A DNA stretch of 64,000 bases from Tepidiphilus succinatimandens (lineage in GTDB: Bacteria; Pseudomonadota; Gammaproteobacteria; Burkholderiales; Rhodocyclaceae), in contig NZ_SBIK01000001.1 of assembly GCF_006503695.1 (NCBI RefSeq), positions 225,759-289,758 of the forward strand, given 5' to 3'. Position 1 is the first letter of the stretch. Each line of letters begins with the position of its first letter. The notes under the pieces are model-generated. The model had not been told where the DNA came from. It did no database searches and saw only the letters and a list, made by a program, of their open reading frames with translations. Below are positions 8,937-20,317 of this stretch, one piece after another. Position numbers and translations under genes: made by a program.

Positions 8937-10001
8937 TCACTCCAAGGGCAAGCGGCGCGCGAACACGCCGTCGGGGTCGAATGCAGCCTTGAGCCGCGCT
9001 TCGATGGCGCGCTCGGCGGCGCCACGCGGCGCGAACACGCGCCCACCGGTCCGGGCACCGCGCCAGCGCATGGCATGTCCGCCCACGGCGCGGGCGCGCT
9101 CGAACCAGGAATCGTCGGCCGCCGGCCGGCGTAGCCAGCGCAACCCGCCGCCCCATTCGACGAGCGCATCCTCCGCATCCGCCCAGGCGGGCGTGGTCGG
9201 CGGCAGCGCCAGGCGCCACAGCACCTCGCCCTCCTGCAGCTTCCAGGCGGGCAGCCGCTGCTCGCGCACGTCCTCCCAGAAAACGCGAGCCGCCTCCTCG
9301 GGCAGCACCTCGCCGCCCAGGCGCGTCGCGGCCGCTTCCACCGCCGCCCGGGCGCCGGCAAGGCCCAGGGTCATTTCCCCCTGCCACCACACGCCCGCCG
9401 ACAGCGGCAGCGGCTGCCCCGCCAAACGGTTGAAGCGCTCGATCGCCTCGTCCTGGCTGCAGGCAAAGCGCAGGGTACGGGTAGCCGGAGGCAGCGGCAA
9501 CACTTTCAGCGACACCTCCAGGATCACCCCTAGCGTGCCGAGCGAGCCGGCAAAGAGCCGGGAGACGTCATAGCCGGCGACGTTCTTCATCACCTCGCCG
9601 CCGAAGCGCAGCACCCGTCCCTGACCATCGAGCACCCGAACCCCCAGCACGTAGTCGCGCAGCGCCCCGTGCCCCCAGCGGGTCGGGCCGGAGAGGCCGG
9701 AGGCCACCGCCCCGCCGATCGTGGCCGAGTCGGCGAAGTGCGGCGGCGAGAAAGGCAACCATTGCCGGTGCTGCGCGAGCAGCGCCTCCACTTCCGCGAG
9801 CGGCGTGCCGCCATAGGCGGTGAGCACCAATTCCGAGGGCTCGTAGCGGATGATGCCGGAGAGCATACCCACTTCCAGCGGCTCGGCTTCTGGGTCCGAC
9901 GCGCCGTACCAGGATTTGCTGCCCCCGCCGCGGATCTCCAGCCGCCTGCGCCCGCACGCCTCCAACACCTGCTCGCGCAGGCGATCGACGATCGCGTTCA
10001 T
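8937..10001 (-). CDS. glcE: Glycolate oxidase FAD-binding subunit
   Basis: A 354-aa FAD-binding PCMH-type protein (IRGGGSKSWYG, then SATIGGAVASGLSGPTRWGHG and GGEVMKNVAGYDVSRLFAGS). It is shorter than GlcD, as is usual for GlcE. The ATG at 10001 follows ACAGGAGGAGCA, a strong ribosome site. The start overlaps the stop of the small membrane ORF at 9998-10132 by ATGA. Confidence 0.95.
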   Translation of the reverse strand: MNAIVDRLREQVLEACGRRRLEIRGGGSKSWYGASDPEAEPLEVGMLSGIIRYEPSELVLTAYGGTPLAEVEALLAQHRQWLPFSPPHFADSATIGGAVASGLSGPTRWGHGALRDYVLGVRVLDGQGRVLRFGGEVMKNVAGYDVSRLFAGSLGTLGVILEVSLKVLPLPPATRTLRFACSQDEAIERFNRLAGQPLPLSAGVWWQGEMTLGLAGARAAVEAAATRLGGEVLPEEAARVFWEDVREQRLPAWKLQEGEVLWRLALPPTTPAWADAEDALVEWGGGLRWLRRPAADDSWFERARAVGGHAMRWRGARTGGRVFAPRGAAERAIEARLKAAFDPDGVFARRLPLE

Positions 10002-10132
10002 TGCTCCTCCTGTCGTTTTTTTCGGTGTCGCTCGGCAAGCCGCGCCTCGTCGCGCAGCCACAGCAAGGAACCGATCAGCCCCAGCACGGGAATGCCGACC
10101 AATAACAGCTGCACCCAGGCCCGCTCGCTCAC
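9998..10132 (-). CDS. Small single-pass membrane protein between glcD and glcE
   Basis: A 44-aa frame with GTG start at 10132, 5 bp after the glcD stop, and a stop overlapping the glcE ATG (ATGA). It encodes one hydrophobic helix (WVQLLLVGIPVLGLIGSLLWL) followed by a basic tail (RDEARLAERHRKKRQEEQ). The position and coupling on both sides favour a real gene. No function is recognised; membrane anchoring of the glycolate oxidase complex is a guess from context. Confidence 0.6.
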   Translation of the reverse strand: MSERAWVQLLLVGIPVLGLIGSLLWLRDEARLAERHRKKRQEEQ

Positions 10133-10137
10133 GCCGT

Positions 10138-11628
10138 TCAAAAGCGCGGCAACTCGGCAAAAGGCAGCTTGCCGCGCGACACGCGCATGCGGCCGTATTC
10201 GGCGCAGCGGTGCAGCGTGGGAATCGCCTTGCCGGGGTTCAGAATCCCCGCCGGGTCGAAAGCCGCCTTCACCTGGAAGAAGGCTTCGAGCTCCACGGGC
10301 GAGAACTGCACGCACATCTGGTTGATCTTCTCCATCCCCACGCCGTGCTCGCCGGTGACCGTGCCGCCGAGCCGCACCGAGAGCTCGAGGATGTCGGCGC
10401 CGAACGCCTCGGCCCGCTCCCATTCGCCGGGCTGGTTCGCGTCGAACAGGATCAGGGGATGCAGGTTGCCGTCACCGGCGTGAAAGACGTTGAGACAGCG
10501 CAGGCCGTATTCGCGCTCCATCTCGGCGATCGCCTCCAGCATCTCGCCCAGGGCCTTGCGCGGAATCGTTCCGTCCATGCAGTAGTAGTCGGGCGAGACG
10601 CGCCCGGCGGCCGGAAACGCCGCCTTGCGTCCAGCCCAGAAGCGCAGCCGCTCCTCCTCGTCGCGCGAGACGCGCCACTCGGTGGCGCCGCAGCGCTCGA
10701 GCACCGCTCCCATGCGCGCGATCTCTTCTTCCACCTCCTCGGGCGTGCCGTCGGACTCGCACAGCAGCACCGCCGCGGCCTGAAGCGGATAGCCGGCGTG
10801 GACGAAATCCTCCGCGGCGATCGTCGCCCCCTGGTCCATCATCTCCAGCCCCGCGGGGATGATGCCTTCGGCGATGATCGCGGCCACCGCCTCGCCGGCG
10901 GCGCGCACCGAGTCGAAGGCAGCGAGGATGCAACGCGCCGTCTGCGGCCGGGGCAGCAGTTTCACCGTGATCTCGGTGACCACCGCCAGCATTCCCTCCG
11001 AGCCGATCGCCAGCGCGAGCAGGTCGTAGCCCGGCGCATCGGGGGCGAGGCTGCCAAAAACGACGGGCTCCCCTGCGGCGGTGTAGCCGCGCACGCGCAG
11101 CACGTTGTGCACCGTGAGGCCGTACTTCAGGCAATGCACGCCCCCGGAATTCTCGGCCACGTTGCCCCCCAGGGTACAGGCGATCTGCGAGGACGGATCG
11201 GGCGCGTAATAGAGCCCGTACGGCGCGGCTGCTTCCGAAATGGCGAGGTTACGCACTCCCGGCTGCACCGTGGCGGTACGTGCGAAGGGGTCGAGGGCGA
11301 GGATGCGGTTCAAGCGCGCGAGCGACAGCACCAGCCCCTGCGGGTGCGGCAGCGCCCCGCCAGAGAGCCCCGTGCCGGCTCCGCGCGGCACGACCGGCAC
11401 CCGCAGACGGTGACAGGTCTGGAGCAGTGCCACCACCTCTTCCTCGCTGCGCGGCAGCGCCACGGCCCAGGGCAGCTCGCGAAAGGCCGAAAGGCCGTCG
11501 CACTCGTAGGCGCGAAGTTCGGCCTCGTCGTGGATCAGGGCGTCTTCGGGCAGCAGCCGGCGCAGCTCGGCGACGAACGCCTCGCGAGAAACGGTCGGGG
11601 AGAGGGAATCGGACGGGGTTTCAGCCAT
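10138..11628 (-). CDS. glcD: Glycolate oxidase FAD-linked catalytic subunit
   Basis: A 496-aa FAD-linked oxidase. The N-terminal PCMH FAD-binding domain contains VPVVPRGAGTGLSGGALP and CTLGGNVAENSGGVHCLKYG. The C-terminal FAD-linked oxidase domain ends with NVFHAGDGNLHPLI and GTVTGEHGVGMEKI. It oxidises glycolate (or D-lactate) to the keto acid. The ATG at 11628 (MAETPSDSL) is chosen; the frame upstream lies inside the regulator gene. It overlaps the upstream regulator gene by 8 bp. Confidence 0.96.
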   Translation of the reverse strand: MAETPSDSLSPTVSREAFVAELRRLLPEDALIHDEAELRAYECDGLSAFRELPWAVALPRSEEEVVALLQTCHRLRVPVVPRGAGTGLSGGALPHPQGLVLSLARLNRILALDPFARTATVQPGVRNLAISEAAAPYGLYYAPDPSSQIACTLGGNVAENSGGVHCLKYGLTVHNVLRVRGYTAAGEPVVFGSLAPDAPGYDLLALAIGSEGMLAVVTEITVKLLPRPQTARCILAAFDSVRAAGEAVAAIIAEGIIPAGLEMMDQGATIAAEDFVHAGYPLQAAAVLLCESDGTPEEVEEEIARMGAVLERCGATEWRVSRDEEERLRFWAGRKAAFPAAGRVSPDYYCMDGTIPRKALGEMLEAIAEMEREYGLRCLNVFHAGDGNLHPLILFDANQPGEWERAEAFGADILELSVRLGGTVTGEHGVGMEKINQMCVQFSPVELEAFFQVKAAFDPAGILNPGKAIPTLHRCAEYGRMRVSRGKLPFAELPRF

Positions 11629-12400
11629 CGACGCGCTCCAGCGGGGCAGAGGGTTCTTCGACGGGATTCTCCGCCGGGCACAGCACTTCGGCCACACGAT
11701 CGGCCGTTCCTTCCAAATGACGTTCGGCCGCGCGCCATGCCGCCGCCGGATCGCCCGCACGCACCGCTTCGAGGATCTCGCGGTGCTCGGCGTTGGCTAC
11801 GAGCGGCCAACCCCGCACCTGCCCCTCCTCGCCCCAGAGGACGCGGTGCACGGCGGCATTCTTCGCGCCCAGGTATTCCTGGAAACGCTCGATCTCGGGG
11901 TTGTGCGTGGCGCGGGCGAGCGCCAGGTGGAATTCGTCGTCCCACTGCGCCCCGGTCGTCCCCTTGGCAGGCGAGTGCGCCGCCTGACGGGCCCAGCGGT
12001 CCATGGCAGCCACCACCGCTTCGAGATGGTGCAGATCGGCCTCGCTGCGCCGCAGCGCCGCCAGTTCGGCCACGCCGGTCTCGAACACCTTGCGCAATTC
12101 GAGAATATGGCGCAGCTCTTCGAGCACGTCGACTTCCTCGACGTTCTTGAGATGGAACCCCTTGCGGCCTGGACGATCGATGACGTACGTGCCCGAGCCC
12201 TGACGCGCCGCCACCACCCCCTCGGCCTTCAGATCGGCAATGGCCTCGCGCACTACCGTCCGGCTCACCCCTAACTTCGCACACAAAGCATGCTCCGAGG
12301 GCAAGCGGGCGCCCCGGGGATGATGGCCGGCAAGGATGGATTCGACCAGCGATTGGACCACCCGCTCACATTCCCGCGTCGTTTTTTTTCGTGTGTCCAT
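11621..12400 (-). CDS. GntR/FadR-family regulator of the glc operon
   Basis: A 259-aa FadR-subfamily regulator. The winged HTH covers about residues 10-75 (LPSEHALCAKLGVSRTVVREAIADLKAEGVV, RQGSGTYV). An all-helical FCD ligand-binding domain follows, with metal-site histidines in WDDEFHLALARATHNPE and ANAEHREILEAV. It is co-directional and overlapping with glcD, so it is likely GlcC or LldR-like, sensing glycolate or lactate. The ligand is inferred from context only. Confidence 0.88.
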   Translation of the reverse strand: MDTRKKTTRECERVVQSLVESILAGHHPRGARLPSEHALCAKLGVSRTVVREAIADLKAEGVVAARQGSGTYVIDRPGRKGFHLKNVEEVDVLEELRHILELRKVFETGVAELAALRRSEADLHHLEAVVAAMDRWARQAAHSPAKGTTGAQWDDEFHLALARATHNPEIERFQEYLGAKNAAVHRVLWGEEGQVRGWPLVANAEHREILEAVRAGDPAAAWRAAERHLEGTADRVAEVLCPAENPVEEPSAPLERVDG

Positions 12401-12455
12401 GGCCTTGGCTGCGTGAATGAGCTCACGAGGAATTTACACGCAAGCCGGGCTAGGA

Positions 12456-14432
12456 TCAAGCGGCGCGTTCGAGCAAGGGGCGGGCGATGGTCTCCAGGCC
12501 CTGCTGCAGCGCGGTTTCGAGCCGCTGCAGCTGCTGCTCGAGCCGCTCGCGCTCGGCGCGCAGTTCGGCCAGCTGGGATTCCAGCGACTCGGCCGCCTGA
12601 TGCACCCGCACGATGCCGTTCATGCGCAGCTCGAGTTCGGTCTTCTTCTCTTTCAGGGCCGCCTCGAGCGGCAGCAGCGCCTGCCGCACCCAGGTGGCCG
12701 CCTCGCGGTGCATCGCCTCCCAGCGATGCTGGACTTCGCTCGCGACCAGGGAAAGGAATCGCTCGATGACACCCGACTTGGTATGCACGAGCATGGTACC
12801 CCAGCTGGCGAGCTGGCGCAGGGCCAGGGTTCGCGCCGTCTCGAGCGAAGCGCGCGCGGCGGCGAAATCGAGCGGAGCCGGCGGTCGGCAGTCGATGCCA
12901 TGCTCCACCTCGAGCTGGCGCATCATGGCCGTGAGCATTTCGTGGATTTCCTTTGCCTTGGCCTGCGCCCGGTCGACGAGCGCAAACACCCGCTCGAAGA
13001 ACTGCTCGATGCGTTCCTTGAGATCCAAGGAAAAGGCCGCCATTTCCATCTGATGGCGCACGTCGGTGAGCTCGAAGCGGAACCGCGACACCGCCACCGC
13101 GTCGAGCAGCTCCCGGCACTGTTTGGCGTAGACGGCCCGGGTAGCCTGATAGCGGCGCAGGGCTGCGTCGAACTCTTCCTTCTCCGCCTGGGCCTTGCGC
13201 AGCAGATAGGCCACGCGGCTGCGGTTCTGGCCCCGCAGGGCGGCCAGCTCGGATTCTTGCGCCGCCACCGCCGACAGACGCTCACGCACCATCCCCGCCG
13301 CCAGCGCGCCGATCTCGCGAAAGGCAGCCGCCACCGCCTCGCGCGTGAGCGCCTGTCGCTTGCCGAGCAGATCCTGCGACAAGGCCTGTTCGAAAGGCTC
13401 GATGCGGCTGCGGCGCAAGAGCGCCTCGTCCCCATGGATGCGCGCAGCCAGCGCCTTCTGCGCCGACAGCGGGAAGACGTGCTCCGGGCGCACCTCCAGC
13501 ATGCGGGCCACGGACTGGACCTGGGCGGCGATCTCGCGCTCGATCTCGGCTTCGGTGCGGATGCCGTCCCACAGCGAGTCGATCTTGTTGAGCGCGACGA
13601 GGCAACCCTCGTCGGGATCGACGCGCGACTCGAGCACGTAATGGCGCCAGATCTTCATGTCGCTCTGGGTGACGCCCGTGTCGGCAGCCAGCACGAAGAC
13701 CACGGCGTGGGCCTGCGGCAGCAGCGAGAGGGTGAGCTCCGTCTCGGCGCCGATGGCGTTGAGCCCCGGCGTGTCGAGGATCACCAGCCCGCGGGCGAGC
13801 AGCGGATGCGGATAGCGCACGATGGCATGGCGCCAGGCAGGCACTTCCACGAGGCCGTCCTCACCGGGCACCAGCCCCTCTTCCCCGCTCGGGTCGATGT
13901 GAAAGCCCAGGGACTCGGCCTCATCGACGGGAATACGCCGGGTTTCGCCCACGCGCTCGAGCGCCTGCTGCACCGAGGCCAGGTTCTCCGGGTTGTAGGA
14001 CTGCACGCTCCAGCACTCGCGCCGACGCCGCGCCTCGTGCAACGAGACGATCTCGCGGCGCGTGTCGATCGGCAGCAACAGCACCTCCGGGCGCGCCCCC
14101 TCGAACCATTCGATCTCGGTAGGGCACATGGTGGTGCGTCCGCTACGCGAAGGCAGCGCCCGCGCACCGAGCGAAGAGAAGACGAGCGCGTTGATGAGCT
14201 CCGACTTGCCGCGCGAAAACTCCGCCACGAAGGCCAGACGCAGGCACTCCTCGCGCAGCCGCTCGCGGGCGGCATCGAGCCGGCTCCTGAACACCTCGTT
14301 CGCCACGCCCAGGGATTCCAGCGTGCGGGCGAGCGACTTCAGCGCATCGAGCGCCCCTTGGCGCCATTCGTCATAAGCCGTGAAATACCGTTCGAGACTC
14401 ACCGCCAATCCCCGCGCATGGGAACATCGCAT
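12456..14432 (-). CDS. Dynamin-like GTPase
   Basis: A 658-aa large GTPase. The P-loop is AEFSRGKS at about residues 70-77, the G3 motif is DTPGLNAIG and the G4 motif NKID. Long helical regions fill the rest, including a coiled coil at about 610-650 (SLESQLAELRAERERLEQQL). Bacterial dynamins remodel or protect membranes. No transmembrane helix is visible. The start is uncertain: the ATG at 14432 has no clear ribosome site, while a GTG at 14402 (VSLERYF) follows GGGGATTGGCG. It lies 4 bp after mutM. Confidence 0.85.
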   Translation of the reverse strand: MRCSHARGLAVSLERYFTAYDEWRQGALDALKSLARTLESLGVANEVFRSRLDAARERLREECLRLAFVAEFSRGKSELINALVFSSLGARALPSRSGRTTMCPTEIEWFEGARPEVLLLPIDTRREIVSLHEARRRRECWSVQSYNPENLASVQQALERVGETRRIPVDEAESLGFHIDPSGEEGLVPGEDGLVEVPAWRHAIVRYPHPLLARGLVILDTPGLNAIGAETELTLSLLPQAHAVVFVLAADTGVTQSDMKIWRHYVLESRVDPDEGCLVALNKIDSLWDGIRTEAEIEREIAAQVQSVARMLEVRPEHVFPLSAQKALAARIHGDEALLRRSRIEPFEQALSQDLLGKRQALTREAVAAAFREIGALAAGMVRERLSAVAAQESELAALRGQNRSRVAYLLRKAQAEKEEFDAALRRYQATRAVYAKQCRELLDAVAVSRFRFELTDVRHQMEMAAFSLDLKERIEQFFERVFALVDRAQAKAKEIHEMLTAMMRQLEVEHGIDCRPPAPLDFAAARASLETARTLALRQLASWGTMLVHTKSGVIERFLSLVASEVQHRWEAMHREAATWVRQALLPLEAALKEKKTELELRMNGIVRVHQAAESLESQLAELRAERERLEQQLQRLETALQQGLETIARPLLERAA

Positions 14433-14436
14433 AAGC

Positions 14437-15250
14437 TTACCATGCCGTTCGCCCCGGAGATTGGCAAACCGGGCAAAAGAACGTGCTTCGCCCCCCTTGG
14501 AGCACCCGCCGCACCGGCGCAGCGCAACGCGGACAGGGTTCGCCTTCGCGTCCATACACCGCGAGCCGGTCGCGGTATTCACCCCCCTTTCCTTCCACCG
14601 TGCGGTGATCGCGCAGGGTCGTGCCGCCGGCGGCGATCGCCGCCTCGAACACCGCCCGCAGCGCTGCGAGCAGCCGCGCCCAATCCTCTTCGCCGAGCGT
14701 ACCCGCTGGCCGGTCCGGATGGATACCGGCATGAAAGAGCGCCTCGCAGGCATAGATGTTGCCGGCGCCCACCACCACGTCGCCCGCGAGCAGCACCTCC
14801 TTGATCGCCCGCCGCCGCTCCTGCACCCGTTCGCGCGCCAAGGCCGGCGTGAGCCGCGCATCCCACGGCTCCAGCCCCAGGCGCACCTCCAGCGCCCGCT
14901 CGGCGGCCGCATCCAGCGGCAGGATGAGGCCGAAACGCCGCGGGTCGGTATAACGCAGCAGATTCTCTTCGAAGAGGAAATCCACGTGATCGTGCCGCCC
15001 CGGCGGCACCTCCGGCGCTGCGAACGCGAAATGGCCGCTCATCCCCAGATGCACGAGCAAGGCGCCTTCGTCGAAGCGCCACAGCAGATACTTCCCCCGC
15101 CGCTCCACCCGCAGCAACCGCCGCCCCACCCAAGGCGAAAGGGGCGGCACCGGCCGGCGCAGGCGCGGCTCGCGCACCCGCACTTCCGTCAGACTTTTCC
15201 CGACGAGGCGATCCTCCAAGCCGCGGCGCACCGCCTCCACTTCGGGCAGT

Positions 15251-15258
<8 letters not shown>
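14437..15258 (-). CDS. mutM: Formamidopyrimidine-DNA glycosylase
   Basis: A 273-aa base-excision repair enzyme removing 8-oxoguanine. It begins [15 protein letters not shown], with catalytic P2 and E3. The H2TH region contains [18 protein letters not shown]-type sequence ([14 protein letters not shown]). A C-terminal zinc finger is formed by CPRC and CPVC with GGRSTFFC between. The start overlaps the end of the upstream ygiQ-like gene by 8 bp. Confidence 0.98.
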
Positions 15259-17380
<2,122 letters not shown>

Positions 17381-17415
17381 TATCCTACGCAAAGAACGCT
17401 TCTGGAGCGAATCCC

Positions 17416-18180
17416 ATGCCCCCCGATCGCACCGGCACCGTCGGCCTGTTCGCCACCTGCCTCATGAACGCGATGCGGCCCAACATCGGCTTTGCCGCGG
17501 CGCGGCTCCTCGAAGACGCCGGCTGGCGCGTCGAAGTTCCGCGCGAGCAGACCTGCTGCGGTCAGCCCGCCTACAACGGCGGCGACGAAGACGCCGCCCG
17601 CGCGCTCGCCCGCCGCACCATCGCCCAGTTCGAAGCCTTCGATGCCCTCGTGGCCCCCTCCGGCTCATGCCTGGCCACCCTCAAGCACGACTACCCCCGC
17701 CTGCTGCGCGACGACCCCCTCTGGGCTGGCCGTGCCCAGGCGCTCGCCGACAAATCCTGGGAACTCCTCACGTTTCTCCACGAACGAGTCGGCCCCGAGC
17801 ACATCCGCAGCCGATTCCCCCATCGTGTCACCTACCACGACAGCTGCTCGGGGCTGCGCCAGCTCGGCATCCACGAGGCGCCCCGGGCATTGCTTGCCCG
17901 CGTCGAAGGGCTAAGACTCGTCGAAGCCGAAGAACGCGAAGTCTGCTGCGGCTTCGGCGGCACTTTCAGCGTCAAGTATCCCGCCCTCTCCGAGCGCCTC
18001 GCTGAAAACAAGGTGCAGCGGCTGCTCGCCACCCGCGCCGAGGTCGTGCTCGGGGGCGACCTCGGCTGTCTGCTGCACCTCGCCGGGCGGCTTTCCCGCA
18101 TCTGCGCCCCGGTGCGCGTCTATCACACGGTCGAAGTGCTCGCCGGCCTGGCCGACGGCCCCGGCATCGGCCAATCCTGA
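17416..18180 (+). CDS. lutA: Lactate utilisation protein A (LutA/YkgE), Fe-S oxidoreductase
   Basis: A 254-aa protein with two CCG domains ([13 protein letters not shown] and [16 protein letters not shown]), plus [13 protein letters not shown], as in LutA/YkgE. It is one of three proteins of the L-lactate oxidising system that replaces LldD. It starts 35 bp from the divergent ygiQ-like gene, so their control regions overlap. Followed after 12 bp by lutB. Confidence 0.95.
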   Translation: MPPDRTGTVGLFATCLMNAMRPNIGFAAARLLEDAGWRVEVPREQTCCGQPAYNGGDEDAARALARRTIAQFEAFDALVAPSGSCLATLKHDYPRLLRDDPLWAGRAQALADKSWELLTFLHERVGPEHIRSRFPHRVTYHDSCSGLRQLGIHEAPRALLARVEGLRLVEAEEREVCCGFGGTFSVKYPALSERLAENKVQRLLATRAEVVLGGDLGCLLHLAGRLSRICAPVRVYHTVEVLAGLADGPGIGQS

Positions 18181-18192
18181 ACGGAGCGCCCC

Positions 18193-19599
18193 ATGCAGAT
18201 CCGCACCCGCGAGTTCATCCCCCGCGCCACCTTCGCGCTGCACGACCCCAACCTGCAGCGCGCGCTCGCCAAAGCCGCCGACGGGTTCATCGGCAAGCGC
18301 GCCAAGGCCATCGCCGAAGTCCCCGAGTTCGAAGCCCTGCGCGAAGCCGCCCGCGTGCGCAAGGACGAGATCCTCTCCGAGCTCGACCTCTGGCTCGAAC
18401 GCTACGAAGCGCGCGTACGCGCCGTGGGCGGTCAAGTCCACTGGGCGCGCGACGCCGAAGAAGCCCGCGCCATCGTGCTCGCCCTGTGCCGGCGCGCCGG
18501 TGCCAAGACCGTGGCCAAGGGCAAATCCATGGTCTCCGAAGAAATCGGGCTCAACGAAGCGCTCGCCGCCGACGGGCTCGAAGTGATCGAGACCGACCTC
18601 GGCGAATACATCGTGCAGCTGGCCAAGGAACCCCCCTCGCACATCATCGCCCCGGCCGTGCACAAGACCAAGGAACAGGTCGCCGAACTCTTCGCCGAGC
18701 ACCACGGCACCACCCCCGAGCCCACGGTCTCGGGCCTCGTCACCGAAGCGCGCCAGCAGCTGCGGCGCGCCTTCTTCCGTGCCGACGTGGGCATCACCGG
18801 CGCGAATTTCCTCATCGCCGAAACCGGCGCCTCGGTCATCGTCACCAACGAAGGCAATGGCGACCTCACCCAGACGCTCGCCCGCGTGCACATCGTCACC
18901 GCCGGCATCGAGAAAGTCGTCCCCGCGCTCGAAGACGCCACCCTCTTCCTGCGCCTGCTCGCGCGCAGCGCCACCGGCCAGGACAGCGAAACCTACACCA
19001 CCTATTCCATGGGCCCGCGCCGCGCCGGCGATCCCGACGGTCCGCAGGAATACCACGTCGTGCTCGTCGACAACGGCCGCAGCCGCATGCTTGGCGGCCC
19101 TTGGCGCGAGATGCTTCGCTGCATCCGCTGCGGCGCCTGCATGAACCACTGCCCCGTGTACGGCGCCATCGGCGGGCATGCCTACGGCTGGGTCTACCCC
19201 GGCCCCATGGGCTCGGTCCTCACCCCCCTCTTCGTGGGACTCGACACCGCCTACGACCTCCCCAACGCCTGCACCCTCAACGGCCGCTGCGGCGAAGTCT
19301 GCCCGGTCAAGATCCCCCTGCCCGATCTCATCCGCGAAGTGCGCCACGCCCAGCAGCGCGACGGCCTGCACCCCCCGGCCGAGCAGCGCGTCAAGGCCCT
19401 GTGGCGGCGCGTCGCCGAACGCCCCGCCCTCTACCACGGGCTCGAGCGCCTCGCCGTGCGGCTCCTCGCCACCCTAGGCCACAAAGGACGCATCCGCCGC
19501 CTGCCGGGGCTCTCCGGCTGGACGGACGCGCGCGACCTCCCCGCCCCCGCCGGGCGCACCTTCCTCGAACTCTGGCACGCCAAAGGCCACGACGAATGA
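18193..19599 (+). CDS. lutB: Lactate utilisation protein B (LutB/YkgF), iron-sulfur protein
   Basis: A 468-aa protein. The N-terminal LUD domain includes GANFLIAETGASVIVTNEG. A bacterial ferredoxin region has CIRCGACMNHCPVYG (about residue 311) and CTLNGRCGEVCPVKIPLPD (about 360), which bind two 4Fe-4S clusters. This matches LutB. A ribosome site (GGAGCG) precedes the ATG. The stop overlaps the lutC start by ATGA. Confidence 0.95.
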   Translation: MQIRTREFIPRATFALHDPNLQRALAKAADGFIGKRAKAIAEVPEFEALREAARVRKDEILSELDLWLERYEARVRAVGGQVHWARDAEEARAIVLALCRRAGAKTVAKGKSMVSEEIGLNEALAADGLEVIETDLGEYIVQLAKEPPSHIIAPAVHKTKEQVAELFAEHHGTTPEPTVSGLVTEARQQLRRAFFRADVGITGANFLIAETGASVIVTNEGNGDLTQTLARVHIVTAGIEKVVPALEDATLFLRLLARSATGQDSETYTTYSMGPRRAGDPDGPQEYHVVLVDNGRSRMLGGPWREMLRCIRCGACMNHCPVYGAIGGHAYGWVYPGPMGSVLTPLFVGLDTAYDLPNACTLNGRCGEVCPVKIPLPDLIREVRHAQQRDGLHPPAEQRVKALWRRVAERPALYHGLERLAVRLLATLGHKGRIRRLPGLSGWTDARDLPAPAGRTFLELWHAKGHDE

Positions 19600-20291
19600 G
19601 CGAATCCGCCCCCCTCGACCCCGCCCTCGCCGCCCGACGCCGCGACACCGTGCTCGGCGCCATTCGCCGCAACCTCGGCCGCGACGCCGCCCCGCCCGCC
19701 CCCGAATTCCCCATGCCGCCGGCGCACCCGCGCCTTGCCGTGCCCGAAGAAGACCTGGTCGAACGCTGGCGCAAGCGCTGGGAAGCCCGCGGCGGCACCA
19801 GCGCCCTCGTGCCCACGAAAGCCGCCGCGGTCGAGCACCTCGTCGCATGGTGCCGCGAACATGGCCTTCCCGCCCCCACCCACGCCGCCCGGCCCCTGCT
19901 CGAACTCCCCTGGCCCGCCGACTGGCACCTCGACCCTGGCCCCGCCGGCATCGACACCCAGAGCGCCGTGAGCCTCGCCTTCGCCGGCATCGCCGAAGTC
20001 GGAACCCTCGCCTTCCTCTCCGGCCCCGAGAGCCCTGTCACCCACCTCTTCGTGCCCGACAACCACTTCATCCTGCTCGACGCTGCCACCATCGTGCGCC
20101 ACTTCGAAGACCTCTGGCAGCGCCTGCGCCACCACCTCGCTCCCGCTGGCGGCGACTGGCGCGAACGGCTGCCGCGCACCATCAACTTCGTCGCCGGCCC
20201 CTCCCGCACGGGCGACGTCGAACAGACGATCCAGCTCGGCGCGCATGGACCAAGGCGGGTGCATGTGGTGATTTTCCAAGAAAATCGTTGA
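19596..20291 (+). CDS. lutC: Lactate utilisation protein C (LutC/YkgG)
   Basis: A 231-aa LUD-domain protein with SLAFAGIAEVGTLAFLSGPESP, VPDNHFILLDAATIVRHFEDL and the C-terminal INFVAGPSRTGDVEQTIQLGAHGPRRVHVVI, the hallmark segment of LutC. The start ATG at 19596 overlaps the lutB stop. Third gene of lutABC. Confidence 0.95.
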   Translation: MSESAPLDPALAARRRDTVLGAIRRNLGRDAAPPAPEFPMPPAHPRLAVPEEDLVERWRKRWEARGGTSALVPTKAAAVEHLVAWCREHGLPAPTHAARPLLELPWPADWHLDPGPAGIDTQSAVSLAFAGIAEVGTLAFLSGPESPVTHLFVPDNHFILLDAATIVRHFEDLWQRLRHHLAPAGGDWRERLPRTINFVAGPSRTGDVEQTIQLGAHGPRRVHVVIFQENR

Positions 20292-20317
20292 AACACCCTT
20301 TGACGAGGAGCCCCCCC

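Noticed and set aside
12417-14804. Plus-strand 795-codon frame
   Set aside because: Antisense of the dynamin-like gene, without motifs or ribosome site.
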